Source of the DNA: DATGLW01 sp035293965
GTDB lineage: Bacteria; Actinomycetota; Acidimicrobiia; Acidimicrobiales; RAAP-2
DNA length: 33,991 bases
NCBI GenBank assembly: GCA_035293965.1
Contig: DATGLW010000098.1
Coordinates: 1 to 33,991 of the forward strand
Direction of reading: 5' to 3'
This document shows, in pieces, positions 1-7,516 of this stretch. Position 1 is the stretch's first letter. Every line of letters starts with the position of its first letter. The notes beneath the pieces were generated by a model. The model saw only the letters and a program-made list of their open reading frames with translations, made no database searches and was not told the DNA's origin. A program made the position numbers and the translations under genes.

Positions 1-612
1 TGCCCGGCGGTCGCCGGCAAGCTCCGCTGCCCACTGCGTCCCGCCTCGATGGCCCTCGACTCCACCCGTCCCGAGATCCTCGCCCCGCCCGAGCATCCGC
101 CCACCTGCTGCACCCAGGTCACGATCACCGTGCCACCGTCGGTCAACGCCAAGACCCGCCAGAAGCACGACTCTCCCTCCAAGGCCTGGCGTCGCTCCTA
201 CGCGCGTCGCACCGGCGTCGAGCGCTCGAACGCCCGGATCAAGGATCCCGCCACGATCGAGCCCGCAAAGGGCTGGTGCCGGCTGATGGGCCTCGTCGGC
301 TCGACGCTCTTCCTCGCCGCGGCACTCGCGGTCCGCAACCTCGAGATCGTCGACGCCTTCGAGGCACGGCGCACCGACAACGAGCGCAGGATCGGCGCAG
401 GCCTCCCGCCACGGACTCGACGGCGACGGCGGCGCACGACGCTCGGTGACCTCGTGGCCGTCGGATCACCCGACGCACCGCCGTCGTCGGCCACGCCCGC
501 ATGCACTACGGCGACCGGGGCTCATGCGCGCCCGGTCGACGGCGCTGACGGCGCTGAGCGGTCGAAACCCGCCAGATGGCGAGTCACAGCCGTCTGCTAC
601 AACCAAACGTGA
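1..612 (+). CDS. Transposase, C-terminal part (5' end outside window)
   Basis: The reading frame is open from the first base, so the gene begins before the window; an internal ATG at 49 is not the likely start. The visible part contains a segment with Y-A-R-R-T-x-V-E-R-S-N followed by a helix-forming region ending VRNLEIVDAFEARR. This matches the C-terminal end of actinobacterial DDE transposases, where the Glu of the VER motif is the last catalytic acidic residue. A basic Arg-rich stretch follows, and the last 60 or so residues are low-complexity, as is common at the end of such proteins. No inverted repeat could be paired because the other end is missing. Whether the element is active cannot be judged. 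Family assignment (IS1182/IS5-like) is from memory of motif style, not a search. Confidence 0.7.
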   Translation, partial: CPAVAGKLRCPLRPASMALDSTRPEILAPPEHPPTCCTQVTITVPPSVNAKTRQKHDSPSKAWRRSYARRTGVERSNARIKDPATIEPAKGWCRLMGLVGSTLFLAAALAVRNLEIVDAFEARRTDNERRIGAGLPPRTRRRRRRTTLGDLVAVGSPDAPPSSATPACTTATGAHARPVDGADGAERSKPARWRVTAVCYNQT

Positions 613-758
613 AGATGGGTGAGGTCCAAATGTGAAGACCTCGCGGTGCCCCCAACCTCCCAGAATGCGAACCTCGAGCCGTTGGTGGAGGCGCCGGCGA
701 TCAGCCTGGCCGCCCGGTACGCCAGGGTCCGACGCGAGGGGTATGCCCGATGACCGGC

Positions 759-977
759 TCAGAGAAGGGCGATGAATTCCGCAGACGTGAGGGATGCCTG
801 TCGCAAGATCGAGCGCAGCGTGCCGGGAGCGAGCTCACGGTGCAGCGGGACGATTACCGTGCGACCGTCCCTGCGGAGCTTCACGTGGCTGCCTCGCTGG
901 CTGACTTGCTCATAACCCACCTTGACAAGAGCGACGACGACAGCAGCGCCGCTGACGACGGGGAGCGCCGGGCTCAC
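759..977 (-). CDS. hicA: HicA-type toxin (mRNA interferase)
   Basis: A 72-residue protein of the HicA family, small double-stranded-RNA-binding-fold ribonucleases that cleave mRNA when not bound by HicB. It shows the family layout: PVVSG near the N terminus, GYEQVSQRGSHVKL with the catalytic His at residue 31, then VIVPLHRELAPGTLRSILRQASLT. The start is a GTG whose GTGA overlaps the stop of the upstream hicB by 4 bp, so the two are translationally coupled. The gene lies between a transposase end and a tRNA gene, a typical setting for a mobile toxin-antitoxin module. Length and key residues are intact, so the toxin is probably functional. Confidence 0.88.
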   Translation of the reverse strand: MSPALPVVSGAAVVVALVKVGYEQVSQRGSHVKLRRDGRTVIVPLHRELAPGTLRSILRQASLTSAEFIALL

Positions 978-1183
978 GCAGAGAGCTGGACGGTGGCGAT
1001 GATGGGCGGCTCGATGTCCTCCGGAAGCGCCTCGTCTTCGAAGTACAGCTCAAGCGCTTCTCGGAGGTTGGCCAGCGCCTCATCGATGCTGTGGCCCTGG
1101 CTCGTTACCTCGACCTCGAGGGCGCGCGCGACGAACCACTCGCCCTCATGCGTGATCGCTGCCGTGAATCGCACGGCCACCAT
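974..1183 (-). CDS. hicB: HicB-type antitoxin (short form)
   Basis: A 69-residue protein matching the HicB-like N-terminal fold: F-T-A-A-I-T-H-E-G-E-W-F-V-A-R beta strands, then a G-x-S-x-x-E-A-L-A-N-L-R-E-A-L-E-L-Y-F helix. This fold binds and blocks HicA. It is the short form: there is no C-terminal ribbon-helix-helix or HTH DNA-binding domain, so autoregulation through HicB DNA binding is not evident. The antitoxin gene comes first and the toxin second, overlapping by 4 bp. The ATG at 1183 begins the protein directly at the first beta strand. Confidence 0.87.
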   Translation of the reverse strand: MVAVRFTAAITHEGEWFVARALEVEVTSQGHSIDEALANLREALELYFEDEALPEDIEPPIIATVQLSA

Positions 1184-1251
1184 TCTACGGTGGGGGTAGT
1201 TCGCGCCGTGGAAGGCCGCACCGGGCGAAGTCGCTGGTAGTCGGGATGTGG

Positions 1252-1324
1252 CGCCCCCGGCAGGACTCGAACCTGCGACGCACGGTTTAGGAAACCGACG
1301 CTCTATCCGCTGAGCTACGGGGGC
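1252..1324 (-). tRNA. tRNA-Arg (anticodon CCU)
   Basis: The minus strand folds into a complete cloverleaf: acceptor stem GCCCCCG pairing with CGGGGGC, D arm GCTC/GAGC, anticodon loop TTCCTAA with CCT at the anticodon position, and T arm GCAGG-TTCGAGT-CCTGC. The discriminator base is G and CCA is not encoded. The anticodon stem is TCGGT/ACCGT with a T-T mismatch at its outer pair. This tRNA reads the AGG codon. It lies 68 bp upstream, in the minus-strand sense, of hicB. Confidence 0.95.
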
Positions 1325-1519
1325 TGACGGGGGCCGGGGGCTTCCGGCTGTTCGCCTGCGCTGTCGTCCGTCGGGCGGGTGCCCGTGACGGCGCCGAGCC
1401 TATCCCTCGGGCCACGAGCTCGGCCCCGCGGAGCCCGCAGAGCCGCACCGTGGTCATGCCTCACCGGCGAGAGCCGCCTCGCCGACGGATCTCCTCGTCG
1501 ACATGGCTGATTGGGCGCC

Positions 1520-2488
1520 CTACCAGGCGTAGGCCTCCGGTGCGGCGCCGCCTGGTCCGGGGAAGATCGCGTCGAGCTCGGCCAGCACGTCCTCGCCGAG
1601 CGCCACGTCGAGCGCGCCCAGTGCCTCGTCGAGCTGGGCGACGGTGCGGGGTCCGACGATGGGGGCCGTGACGACCGGGTTGCGCAGCAGCCAGGCGAGC
1701 GCCACGTTGGCCGGGGGCGCACCGATCCTGGCGCAGAGCTTCTCCCAGGCCTCGAGCTTGGCGCGCTGTGCCTCGATCAGGCTGGCCATCCGCTCGCTGC
1801 TGCGCCGGCCGCCCGTTTCGTGGCCCGCCAGCACGCCTCCGAGCAATCCTCCAGCGAGTGGGCTGTAGGGGATGACGCCGACGCCGTAGTCGGCACATGC
1901 GGGGAGGACCTCCAGCTCGACCGTGCGGGCCGTGAGGTTGTAGAGGCTCTGTTCGGATACCAGGCCCAGCCTGCCGTGACGGGCAGCCCACTCGTTGGCC
2001 TTGACGATGTGCCACGCCGCGAAGTTGCTGCTCCCGACGTAGAGGACCTTGCCGTGGGCCACGAGCAGGTCCATGGCCTGCCAGATCTCCTCCCAGGGCG
2101 TGTCGCGGTCGACGTGGTGCATCTGGTAGAGATCGATGTGGTCGGTGCGGAGGCGCCGAAGGCTCTCCTCGCATGCCTTCCGGATGTGGAGCGCGGACAG
2201 CTTGCTCTCGTTCGGCCACTGGCTGCGCGAGTTGTAGACCTTGGTGGCGAGGACGACCTTGTCGCGGCGATCGCCGCCCTGCGCGAACCAGCGCCCGATG
2301 ATCTCCTCGGTCAGGCCGCGCCCGTCGCCGTAGACGTTGGCCGTGTCGAAGAAGTTCAAGCCCAGCTCGAGGCCGCGATCCATGATCTGGTGCGAGGTCT
2401 CCTCGTCGGTCTGCCTCCCGAAGTTCATCGTCCCCAGGCACAGTGGGCTGACGCGAAGACCGGTACGGCCGAGGAAGCGGTAGTCCAT
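1520..2488 (-). CDS. Aldo/keto reductase
   Basis: A 322-residue NADPH-dependent oxidoreductase with a TIM-barrel fold that reduces aldehydes or ketones; the substrate cannot be told from sequence. All four catalytic residues of the family are visible: Asp48 and Tyr53 in FDTANVYG, Lys83 in LATKVYN and His124 in LYQMHHVD. The cofactor phosphate loop is PIVGPRTVAQLDEA at about 276-289. The N terminus MDYRFLGRTGLRVSPLCLGTM is the standard start for this family and supports the ATG at 2488. The gene stands alone on the minus strand and is divergent from the DsbA-fold gene at 2762. Length is normal and I see no defect. Confidence 0.92.
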   Translation of the reverse strand: MDYRFLGRTGLRVSPLCLGTMNFGRQTDEETSHQIMDRGLELGLNFFDTANVYGDGRGLTEEIIGRWFAQGGDRRDKVVLATKVYNSRSQWPNESKLSALHIRKACEESLRRLRTDHIDLYQMHHVDRDTPWEEIWQAMDLLVAHGKVLYVGSSNFAAWHIVKANEWAARHGRLGLVSEQSLYNLTARTVELEVLPACADYGVGVIPYSPLAGGLLGGVLAGHETGGRRSSERMASLIEAQRAKLEAWEKLCARIGAPPANVALAWLLRNPVVTAPIVGPRTVAQLDEALGALDVALGEDVLAELDAIFPGPGGAAPEAYAW

Positions 2489-2695
2489 GGCGTGACGTTA
2501 CCGCGTCCATTCCCCGGCCAATCCGACCCCGACAGCCCCCAGGTTCCCGGCACCGTCGACCGTGGACGGGCCCCCCTCGACCCTTCGGGCGGTGGACAGG
2601 CACGCTCGGAACCTGGCAGCCAAGGCCCGAGCGCGAGCCGGAGAGGACGTCGTCCGTCGCCCATCACACAGTGAGCCGCGGCCCCGGGGCACGGG

Positions 2696-2714
2696 CTACC
2701 GGGAGTGCCGGTAG
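2696..2714. promoter_or_regulatory. Inverted repeat upstream of DsbA-fold reductase
   Basis: A perfect 7-bp inverted repeat, CTACCGG-GAGTG-CCGGTAG, lies 47 bp before the ATG at 2762. Its right arm overlaps TAGGGT (2712-2717), which fits the actinobacterial TANNNT minus-10 pattern. A repressor operator or a 5'-UTR hairpin would both fit. No -35 element was clear. Confidence 0.35.
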
Positions 2715-2761
2715 GGTCGGATCGCCCGCGACTGCCGGGCCACTCGCAGAAGGGAGAGGCG

Positions 2762-3445
2762 ATGGAGCAGGTCAGGTTCCACTTCGATCCTCTGTGCCCC
2801 TGGTGCTACCAGACCTCCCGCTGGGCCAGGCAGCTGGAGCGGCTCGGCGAGATCGACCTCGACTGGGCCGTCTTCTCGCTCGAGGTGGTGAACCTCGAGG
2901 CAGGCAAGGACCCCGCCTCGCTCGACGCCCGCTCGGGCCCGGCGCTGCGCACGGCCATCGTCCTTCGGGACACGGCGGGCCGGAAAGCGGTCGGGCACTT
3001 CTACGCAGCCCTGGGGGCCCGGGTCTGGGAGCAGTCACCGCCTGCAGCCCACGGCGTCGACACGGTCCGCGAGGCCCTGGTGGCAGCCGGGTTCGAGGCG
3101 GAGCTGTGCGACAAGGCGATGGCCGACCCTGCCACGTGGGACGAGGTTCTCGCCGAGCACCAGCTCCTCGTCGAGCGCGCCGGTGGCTTCGGGGTCCCCA
3201 CGATCGCCCTCGACGGCGGCACGGGCCCGGCCATCTTCGGCCCGGTCGTGGCCGCGCTGCCTTCCGACGACGAGGCGGTCGAGCTGTGGCGCCACGTGGC
3301 GTGGCTGACCCGCTACGACAACTTCTTCGAGCTCAAGCGAGAGCGCTCGCGCCGGCCCGATCTCCCGGCGGTGGAGTGGCACCGCCAGCAGCGCGAGGCG
3401 GCACGGGCCCGGGAAGCCGAGCAGCGGCCGGCCGAGCCGGCCTGA
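2762..3445 (+). CDS. DsbA-fold oxidoreductase, Rv2466c/mycoredoxin-3-like
   Basis: A 227-residue thioredoxin-superfamily protein with the active site FDPLCPWC (Cys12 and Cys15) near the N terminus, an alpha-helical insertion, a cis-Pro loop at GVPTIAL and a C-terminal FFELKRERS segment. The active site, the FGPV..LP.D.EA.ELW stretch and FFELKR all resemble mycobacterial Rv2466c, a mycothiol-dependent reductase (mycoredoxin-3, nitroreductase) that takes electrons from mycothiol. No signal peptide is present, so it is cytoplasmic. The ATG at 2762 is chosen over an upstream GTG at 2705 because AGAAGGGAGAGG precedes it and the beta strand begins at once. It converges on an Mca-like gene, which supports a mycothiol role. 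A generic DsbA/FrnE family member is the alternative. Confidence 0.88.
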   Translation: MEQVRFHFDPLCPWCYQTSRWARQLERLGEIDLDWAVFSLEVVNLEAGKDPASLDARSGPALRTAIVLRDTAGRKAVGHFYAALGARVWEQSPPAAHGVDTVREALVAAGFEAELCDKAMADPATWDEVLAEHQLLVERAGGFGVPTIALDGGTGPAIFGPVVAALPSDDEAVELWRHVAWLTRYDNFFELKRERSRRPDLPAVEWHRQQREAARAREAEQRPAEPA

Positions 3446-3463
3446 GGGGGCGCTGCTCGTACC

Positions 3464-3477
3464 GGCTCGGCCGAGCC
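3464..3477. terminator. Palindrome in convergent gap, possible terminator
   Basis: GGCTCGGCCGAGCC is a perfect 14-bp palindrome in the 56-bp gap between two converging genes. A second hairpin (7-bp stem, 3426-3442, loop CGA) covers the end of the upstream coding region. Neither is followed by a T run, which is common in GC-rich actinobacteria. Confidence 0.35.
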
Positions 3478-3501
3478 TGGCGGGCGGCAACCGCCCCGAC
3501 G

Positions 3502-4341
3502 TCAGCGCAGCCCGGCGAACAGGTCGTCTTCGGGGACGGGCGCGCCGGTGCGGTCCATGGCGCGGATGAAGGTCTCGCTCCCGAAGAACTCCGTGAAGGC
3601 CTCGGGGGGGAACCGCAGCCACCACGACTCGTCGAGCTGGCTGGCGTGCGCGGCGAGCGCGGCCCGCTTGCGGGCTGTCCAGGGCTCCGTGTCGACGGTC
3701 GTCGTGATGAGAGCCTCGACGGCTTCCATCTGCTGGACCAACGCGGGGTCAGCCGGGCGCTGCGGGAGCGCCGGCACCTCCATGCCCGCCGCTCGCATGC
3801 GCTCGCGGAGCCGCTCCCAGTCGCGCCGGCGCCGGGCGATGAAGTAGAGCTTGGCAGGGATGCCCGTCTGCTCGACGGCTGCCACCGTCGCCCGGTGCGC
3901 CTGCAGGTGGTCGGGGTGGTTGTAGCCACCCATGTCGTGGTAGGTGACGACGACGTCGGGCCGGTAGCGCTCCATGAGCGCCGCCAACCGGCCAGCCGAC
4001 TCCTCGAGGGGCACGTTGCAAAAGACATCGGGCCGGTCCCGGTAGGGCCAGTCGGCCATGCCCGAGTCGTGGTAGCCGAGGGTCTCCACGTGCGCCACCG
4101 CCAGGTGCGAGCACGCCTCTTCGAGCTCGGCCATGCGGGTCCGGGCGACTGCGGCGGGATCGTGCCCGTCATCACCGGGCTTGACGTGCCCGGGCCCGTC
4201 GCCGTACTCGCCGTTGGTGCACGTGACGAGCACCGTCCGGACCCCTTCGTCGGCGTAGCGGGCGAGCACGCCGCCCGTGCTCGACGACTCGTCGTCCGGA
4301 TGGGCGTGGACAGCCATGAGGGTGAGCGGCTCCCCGCTCAC
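3502..4341 (-). CDS. PIG-L/LmbE deacetylase, mycothiol S-conjugate amidase (Mca)-like
   Basis: A 279-residue zinc hydrolase of the PIG-L/LmbE family. It has the metal motif HAHPDDES near the N terminus and the second His pair in GGYNHPDHLQAHR. The N terminus LTLMAVHAHPDDESS and the C terminus PVPEDDLFAGLR closely resemble mycothiol S-conjugate amidase (Mca), which cleaves mycothiol-toxin conjugates to a mercapturic acid and GlcN-inositol, more than they resemble MshB. The start is set at a GTG (4341), 8 residues before MAVHAHPDDE, so that the first beta strand is complete; the open frame runs further upstream but that part is low-complexity. The neighbour on the other strand is Rv2466c-like. 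A generic N-acetylglucosaminyl deacetylase is the alternative. Confidence 0.87.
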   Translation of the reverse strand: MSGEPLTLMAVHAHPDDESSSTGGVLARYADEGVRTVLVTCTNGEYGDGPGHVKPGDDGHDPAAVARTRMAELEEACSHLAVAHVETLGYHDSGMADWPYRDRPDVFCNVPLEESAGRLAALMERYRPDVVVTYHDMGGYNHPDHLQAHRATVAAVEQTGIPAKLYFIARRRRDWERLRERMRAAGMEVPALPQRPADPALVQQMEAVEALITTTVDTEPWTARKRAALAAHASQLDESWWLRFPPEAFTEFFGSETFIRAMDRTGAPVPEDDLFAGLR

Positions 4342-5050
4342 CGCGCTCGCCCCGGGATGATGGCCCCTGCCGGGCCGCCTCGCCGAAGGAACCTCACGGC
4401 TCTCCACCTCCACCCTGGTGCTCCTGGTCCGGTTTGCTCCTGGTCGGGTTCGCTCCTGGTCCCGGTGCCCGGCGCCGGTGACCGCCCAACCCGGCCGACC
4501 CGCCACCCGGGCGGGCCCGGGTGGCCCGGCGGCGAGGAGGGTCCTCGCGCGCCGCGGCACAGCCGTCCGACCGAAGGGATCCGGGCCCCGCCGACGACGT
4601 CAGGCGGGGATCCGGACCCCGGGCGCCCGCACGGCCGGACGGGGGGGTGATCCGGCCCCGGGCGCGTTACCAAAGCCGAACGCCGCACGACCCGGTCGCA
4701 TTCCCACCCCGCCTCATTCTGCGCTGGCACCAGGTCTCGGTCCCAGGTCTCGGTCCTCCCCTCGCCCTCTCCCCCGCGTGAGGGGTCCAGCTCGGTGGGC
4801 GTGCAGCGTGCCGGATCCGTCCGTGGCCGGCCTGCACGGCCCCGCCACACTACGGCACCCTCGGCGACGGTCTCCCGGCGCGGGTCGCCGCCCGGGCAGA
4901 CTGGGAAGGCGCCGTGCGCGGTGGGAGGGCTTCGGCACGCCCGGCCCCCAGGTCGTATCCGCGCGGGCGCGCCAGCACCCACAGGGCGGGGCTCGACCGA
5001 GAAGACAAGGCGAGAAGAGAAGAGACGGAGTCGAGAAGAGAGGAACCGGC
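4342..5050. other. 709-bp intergenic region with short repeats and purine-rich leader
   Basis: No convincing gene was found; the open frames here are Pro/Arg/Gly-rich and lack family motifs. It holds a 16-bp direct repeat in three copies (4420, 4436, 4452; core GCTCCTGGTC). GATCCGG recurs three times (4578, 4609, 4649), each followed by a C-rich block. CAGGTCTCGGTCC occurs twice around 4731-4757, with small changes. At 5008-5047 there is a purine-rich stretch of repeated GAGAAG units leading into the start at 5051. Being divergent, the region should carry promoters for the genes at 4341 and 5051. Confidence 0.6.
4420..4465. repeat. 16-bp direct repeat, three copies
   Basis: The unit GCTCCTGGTCSGGTT plus one base recurs exactly every 16 bp at 4420, 4436 and 4452, with the last copy diverging after GCTCCTGGTCCCGGT. 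It lies 80-125 bp upstream of the Mca-like start, in a divergent promoter region. Confidence 0.7.
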
Positions 5051-5629
5051 GTGCGCGACGCCGCAGCAGGAAACCTGACCGCGGGCCTCCTCGCAGCCGC
5101 CCTCGTGGCCGCCGAGATGTGGGTCGCCCGATCGAGGTCGCCCCACCGAGGCCGCGAGCAGGACCGGGGCACGCGGGCGGCGATCACGGTCGGGCTGGTC
5201 GCCGGCTTCGCCGGGGCCCTGGCGTGCGCCAACGCCGGCGTGGGCCCGGCGATCGCCGGGGGGCGGTGGACGCTCGTGGCAGCCGGCACCGCGATCGCCG
5301 TCGCCGGCCTGGTCCTGCGCGCCTGGGCCATCGCCACCCTGGGCCACCTCTTCCAGCAGCGGCTCGTCATCCAAGACGGCCACGCCGTGGTCGCCTCGGG
5401 CCCCTACCGCGTGATCCGCCATCCCTCCTACGCCGGCCCGATCCTGGTGCTGGCGGGCATCGGGGTCGCCCTGGGCTCGTGGCTCGGGCTGGTCGTGAGC
5501 GTGGCGCTGCCCTTTGCCGGCTACGCGGCGCGCATCGTGGTCGAAGAGCGCATGCTCGTCGAGGGCCTCGGCGCCGAGTACGAGGCCTACCGGGCCCGCA
5601 CGTGGCGCCTCGTGCCCGGCATCTGGTGA
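5051..5629 (+). CDS. Isoprenylcysteine carboxyl methyltransferase (ICMT)-family membrane protein
   Basis: A 192-residue integral membrane protein with about four to five hydrophobic segments. It has the ICMT/phospholipid methyltransferase signature: GPYRVIRHPSYAG (SAM-binding region), then EERMLVEGLGAEYEAYRARTWRLVPGIW at the end. Such proteins methylate carboxyl or other groups of lipidic substrates at the membrane using S-adenosylmethionine; the bacterial substrate is generally unknown. A GTG at 5051 is preferred as start because GAAGAGAGGAACC precedes it and the first membrane segment follows. The open frame extends far upstream but that part is low-complexity. The stop is 3 bp from the converging MFS gene's stop. 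Confidence 0.85.
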   Translation: MRDAAAGNLTAGLLAAALVAAEMWVARSRSPHRGREQDRGTRAAITVGLVAGFAGALACANAGVGPAIAGGRWTLVAAGTAIAVAGLVLRAWAIATLGHLFQQRLVIQDGHAVVASGPYRVIRHPSYAGPILVLAGIGVALGSWLGLVVSVALPFAGYAARIVVEERMLVEGLGAEYEAYRARTWRLVPGIW

Positions 5630-5632
5630 GGA

Positions 5633-7423
5633 TCACGTGCTCCCGAGCAACTGCCCGACATCCAGGCGGGCGAGCTCCCGGCTGACCAGCGCCTCGTGGC
5701 GGGCTGCGTCCTCGCGGGCACGCTTGGGTCGCCAGCGGCCCTTCAGCACGAGCATGAGGGGAAGGAACAGCACCTGCCCTCCGAGGCAGACCCAGAACCA
5801 GTGCTGCCACTGGATCGGGCTGGCCTTGGCGGCCGCCTGCACCGCTGCGCCGTGAGCGACGAGGAAGTCGCGGTCGGCTGCGGGCACCTTGGCCAGGGCC
5901 ACGAGGTCCTGCGCCGCTCGCACGGTGGTCTCGTGGCGGACGCTCGCCACCTGCGAGATGGCTGCGGTCACCGCGGCGGGGTCGGTGGGGTCGGCCGACA
6001 GGGCCCGCAACGTCGCGGGCCGGATGGCGGAAGCGGTGGCAACCTGGGCCGCGTACCTGGCCTCGAGCGCCTGCACGTGCTGGCCGTAGGTGACGAGGGG
6101 TGTGGTGGAGCTCACCACCGAGGGCAGCAGCAGCGTCGACACCGCGATCACCAGCCGGCTCACCCACCCCCACATCGCGAGGCCCGTAGCGGTGAGCGCG
6201 GGGCTGTGCGCCTCGACCGTTTCGGTGAACGCCGCCATCCACGGCGCCACCACGAGCCCGATGCACGTGGCAAGGGCAGCGACGAGCACGGCGAGGGTGG
6301 CGAAGCTGGTCGAGGGATGCGTCGCCCTCGACAAGAACACCAGCGTCACGACGATGGCGCCGGCACCCCCCGCGAGCATGAAGGGCTTGCGGACGCCGAG
6401 GCGGTCCGAGGCCACCCCGACGACCACGAGCGATCCCGCCTCGAACGCCCACAGCCAGTTGTCGAGGCTGTTGGCCCGCTGGAGGGAGAACCCGAACACG
6501 GTGGTGAAGTAGATGACGAAGAAGCCGACGGCGGCGTAGTAGATGAGGAGGAAGACGCTGATGCCGAGCGCCCCGCCCAGCACGTCGGCACGGAGCATCT
6601 GGCGCCACGGGTGGGCAGGCAGCGACGCGCCGGCGCGGCGGGCCCGCAGCTCGATCAGGCTGCGGTCGCGCAGGCTGACCATCAGCTGCTCGCGCAGCTC
6701 CGGCGCCAGCTCCCGCACCGTCGCTGCCACGAACACAGCCACCACGAGCCCGGCTACGCCGCAGATGGTGAACTGGTCCTCCCACGCCCGCAGGTGGCCG
6801 AGGGTATGGCTCGAGACCTCGGCGACGATCAGGCTGCCGAGCACCGGGCCGACCGTCCAGAACCCCATTGCCGATGCACGCCCCATCTGAGGGGAGAAGT
6901 CGCGCACCAGAGCGGAGAGGACGACGAGCAGGCAGCCCTCGACCAGACCGAGCACCGAGAAGAGGACGAGGAAGGACCACCGGTCCGGCGCGTTGGGCAG
7001 GCCGAAGAGGGTGACGAGGGCGGTGGCCACCATGCCCCAGGCCACGAACTGCGCCCGCCCGAGGCGGTCGGCCAGCCCTGCCACGAGCGAGGCAACGGCG
7101 CCGATCAGGCTCGACACCACCCCCACGGCCACATAGAAGCGGAACGACATGCCGTAGTGGTTCATGATGGCGGGGCCGACGGCGCCCGCCACCGAGAACT
7201 CGTAGTAGAGCATGACGGTGGCGACCACCACCACGCCGCAGTAGAAGAGGCGGCGGCGTTCGGAGGGGTAGTGGTGGAGCTGGCGATGCCACCACCGCTC
7301 GCCCGGTCGGCGCGGCAAGGCCCGAGTGCCGGAGCCCGCCGGCTTGCCGAGCTCCTGCGGAGAGGTCACCGCACCCGCCACCCGCGCGCCCGGTCCCTCG
7401 AAGGTCCGAGGTTCGTCCGCCAC
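5633..7423 (-). CDS. MFS transporter with large loop before the last membrane segment
   Basis: A protein of about 596 residues with 12 predicted membrane segments. After TM2 it shows the MFS loop motif GLADRLGRAQF and in the second half a related ASDRLGVRKPF. About 60 residues of soluble N terminus precede TM1 (RRRLFYCGVVVVATVMLYYEFS). A loop of roughly 100 Ala-rich residues separates TM11 (LVIAVSTLLLPSVV) from TM12 (FWVCLGGQVLFLPLMLVL) and should face outside if the N terminus is inside. The substrate is unknown. GTG 7423 (VADEPRTF) was chosen as start; a TTG at 7480 in the same frame is possible, and neither has a clear Shine-Dalgarno. It follows the acyltransferase gene by 93 bp on the same strand, probably one unit. 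Confidence 0.85.
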   Translation of the reverse strand: MADEPRTFEGPGARVAGAVTSPQELGKPAGSGTRALPRRPGERWWHRQLHHYPSERRRLFYCGVVVVATVMLYYEFSVAGAVGPAIMNHYGMSFRFYVAVGVVSSLIGAVASLVAGLADRLGRAQFVAWGMVATALVTLFGLPNAPDRWSFLVLFSVLGLVEGCLLVVLSALVRDFSPQMGRASAMGFWTVGPVLGSLIVAEVSSHTLGHLRAWEDQFTICGVAGLVVAVFVAATVRELAPELREQLMVSLRDRSLIELRARRAGASLPAHPWRQMLRADVLGGALGISVFLLIYYAAVGFFVIYFTTVFGFSLQRANSLDNWLWAFEAGSLVVVGVASDRLGVRKPFMLAGGAGAIVVTLVFLSRATHPSTSFATLAVLVAALATCIGLVVAPWMAAFTETVEAHSPALTATGLAMWGWVSRLVIAVSTLLLPSVVSSTTPLVTYGQHVQALEARYAAQVATASAIRPATLRALSADPTDPAAVTAAISQVASVRHETTVRAAQDLVALAKVPAADRDFLVAHGAAVQAAAKASPIQWQHWFWVCLGGQVLFLPLMLVLKGRWRPKRAREDAARHEALVSRELARLDVGQLLGST

Positions 7424-7516
7424 TATCGAAATGTCATACCACAGGGGGTCCCCGGAGGGGAGGTCCACCGGGGGCTGCAACGTGGTGCACGCGCGGGGAG
7501 CCCCTCCTTCCCACCC

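Noticed and set aside
2705..2761. Upstream GTG start for the DsbA-fold reductase
   Set aside because: It would add 19 residues without structure, cover the inverted repeat and lack a ribosome-binding site, whereas ATG 2762 has a strong one.
2671..4650. Long plus-strand open frame across two genes
   Set aside because: It runs through the DsbA-fold gene in another frame and antisense to the Mca-like gene, both of which have clear motifs.
4338..4982. Minus-strand open frame upstream of the Mca-like gene
   Set aside because: Composition is Gly/Arg/Pro-rich with no recognisable domain, no ribosome-binding site, and the frame covers short DNA repeats.
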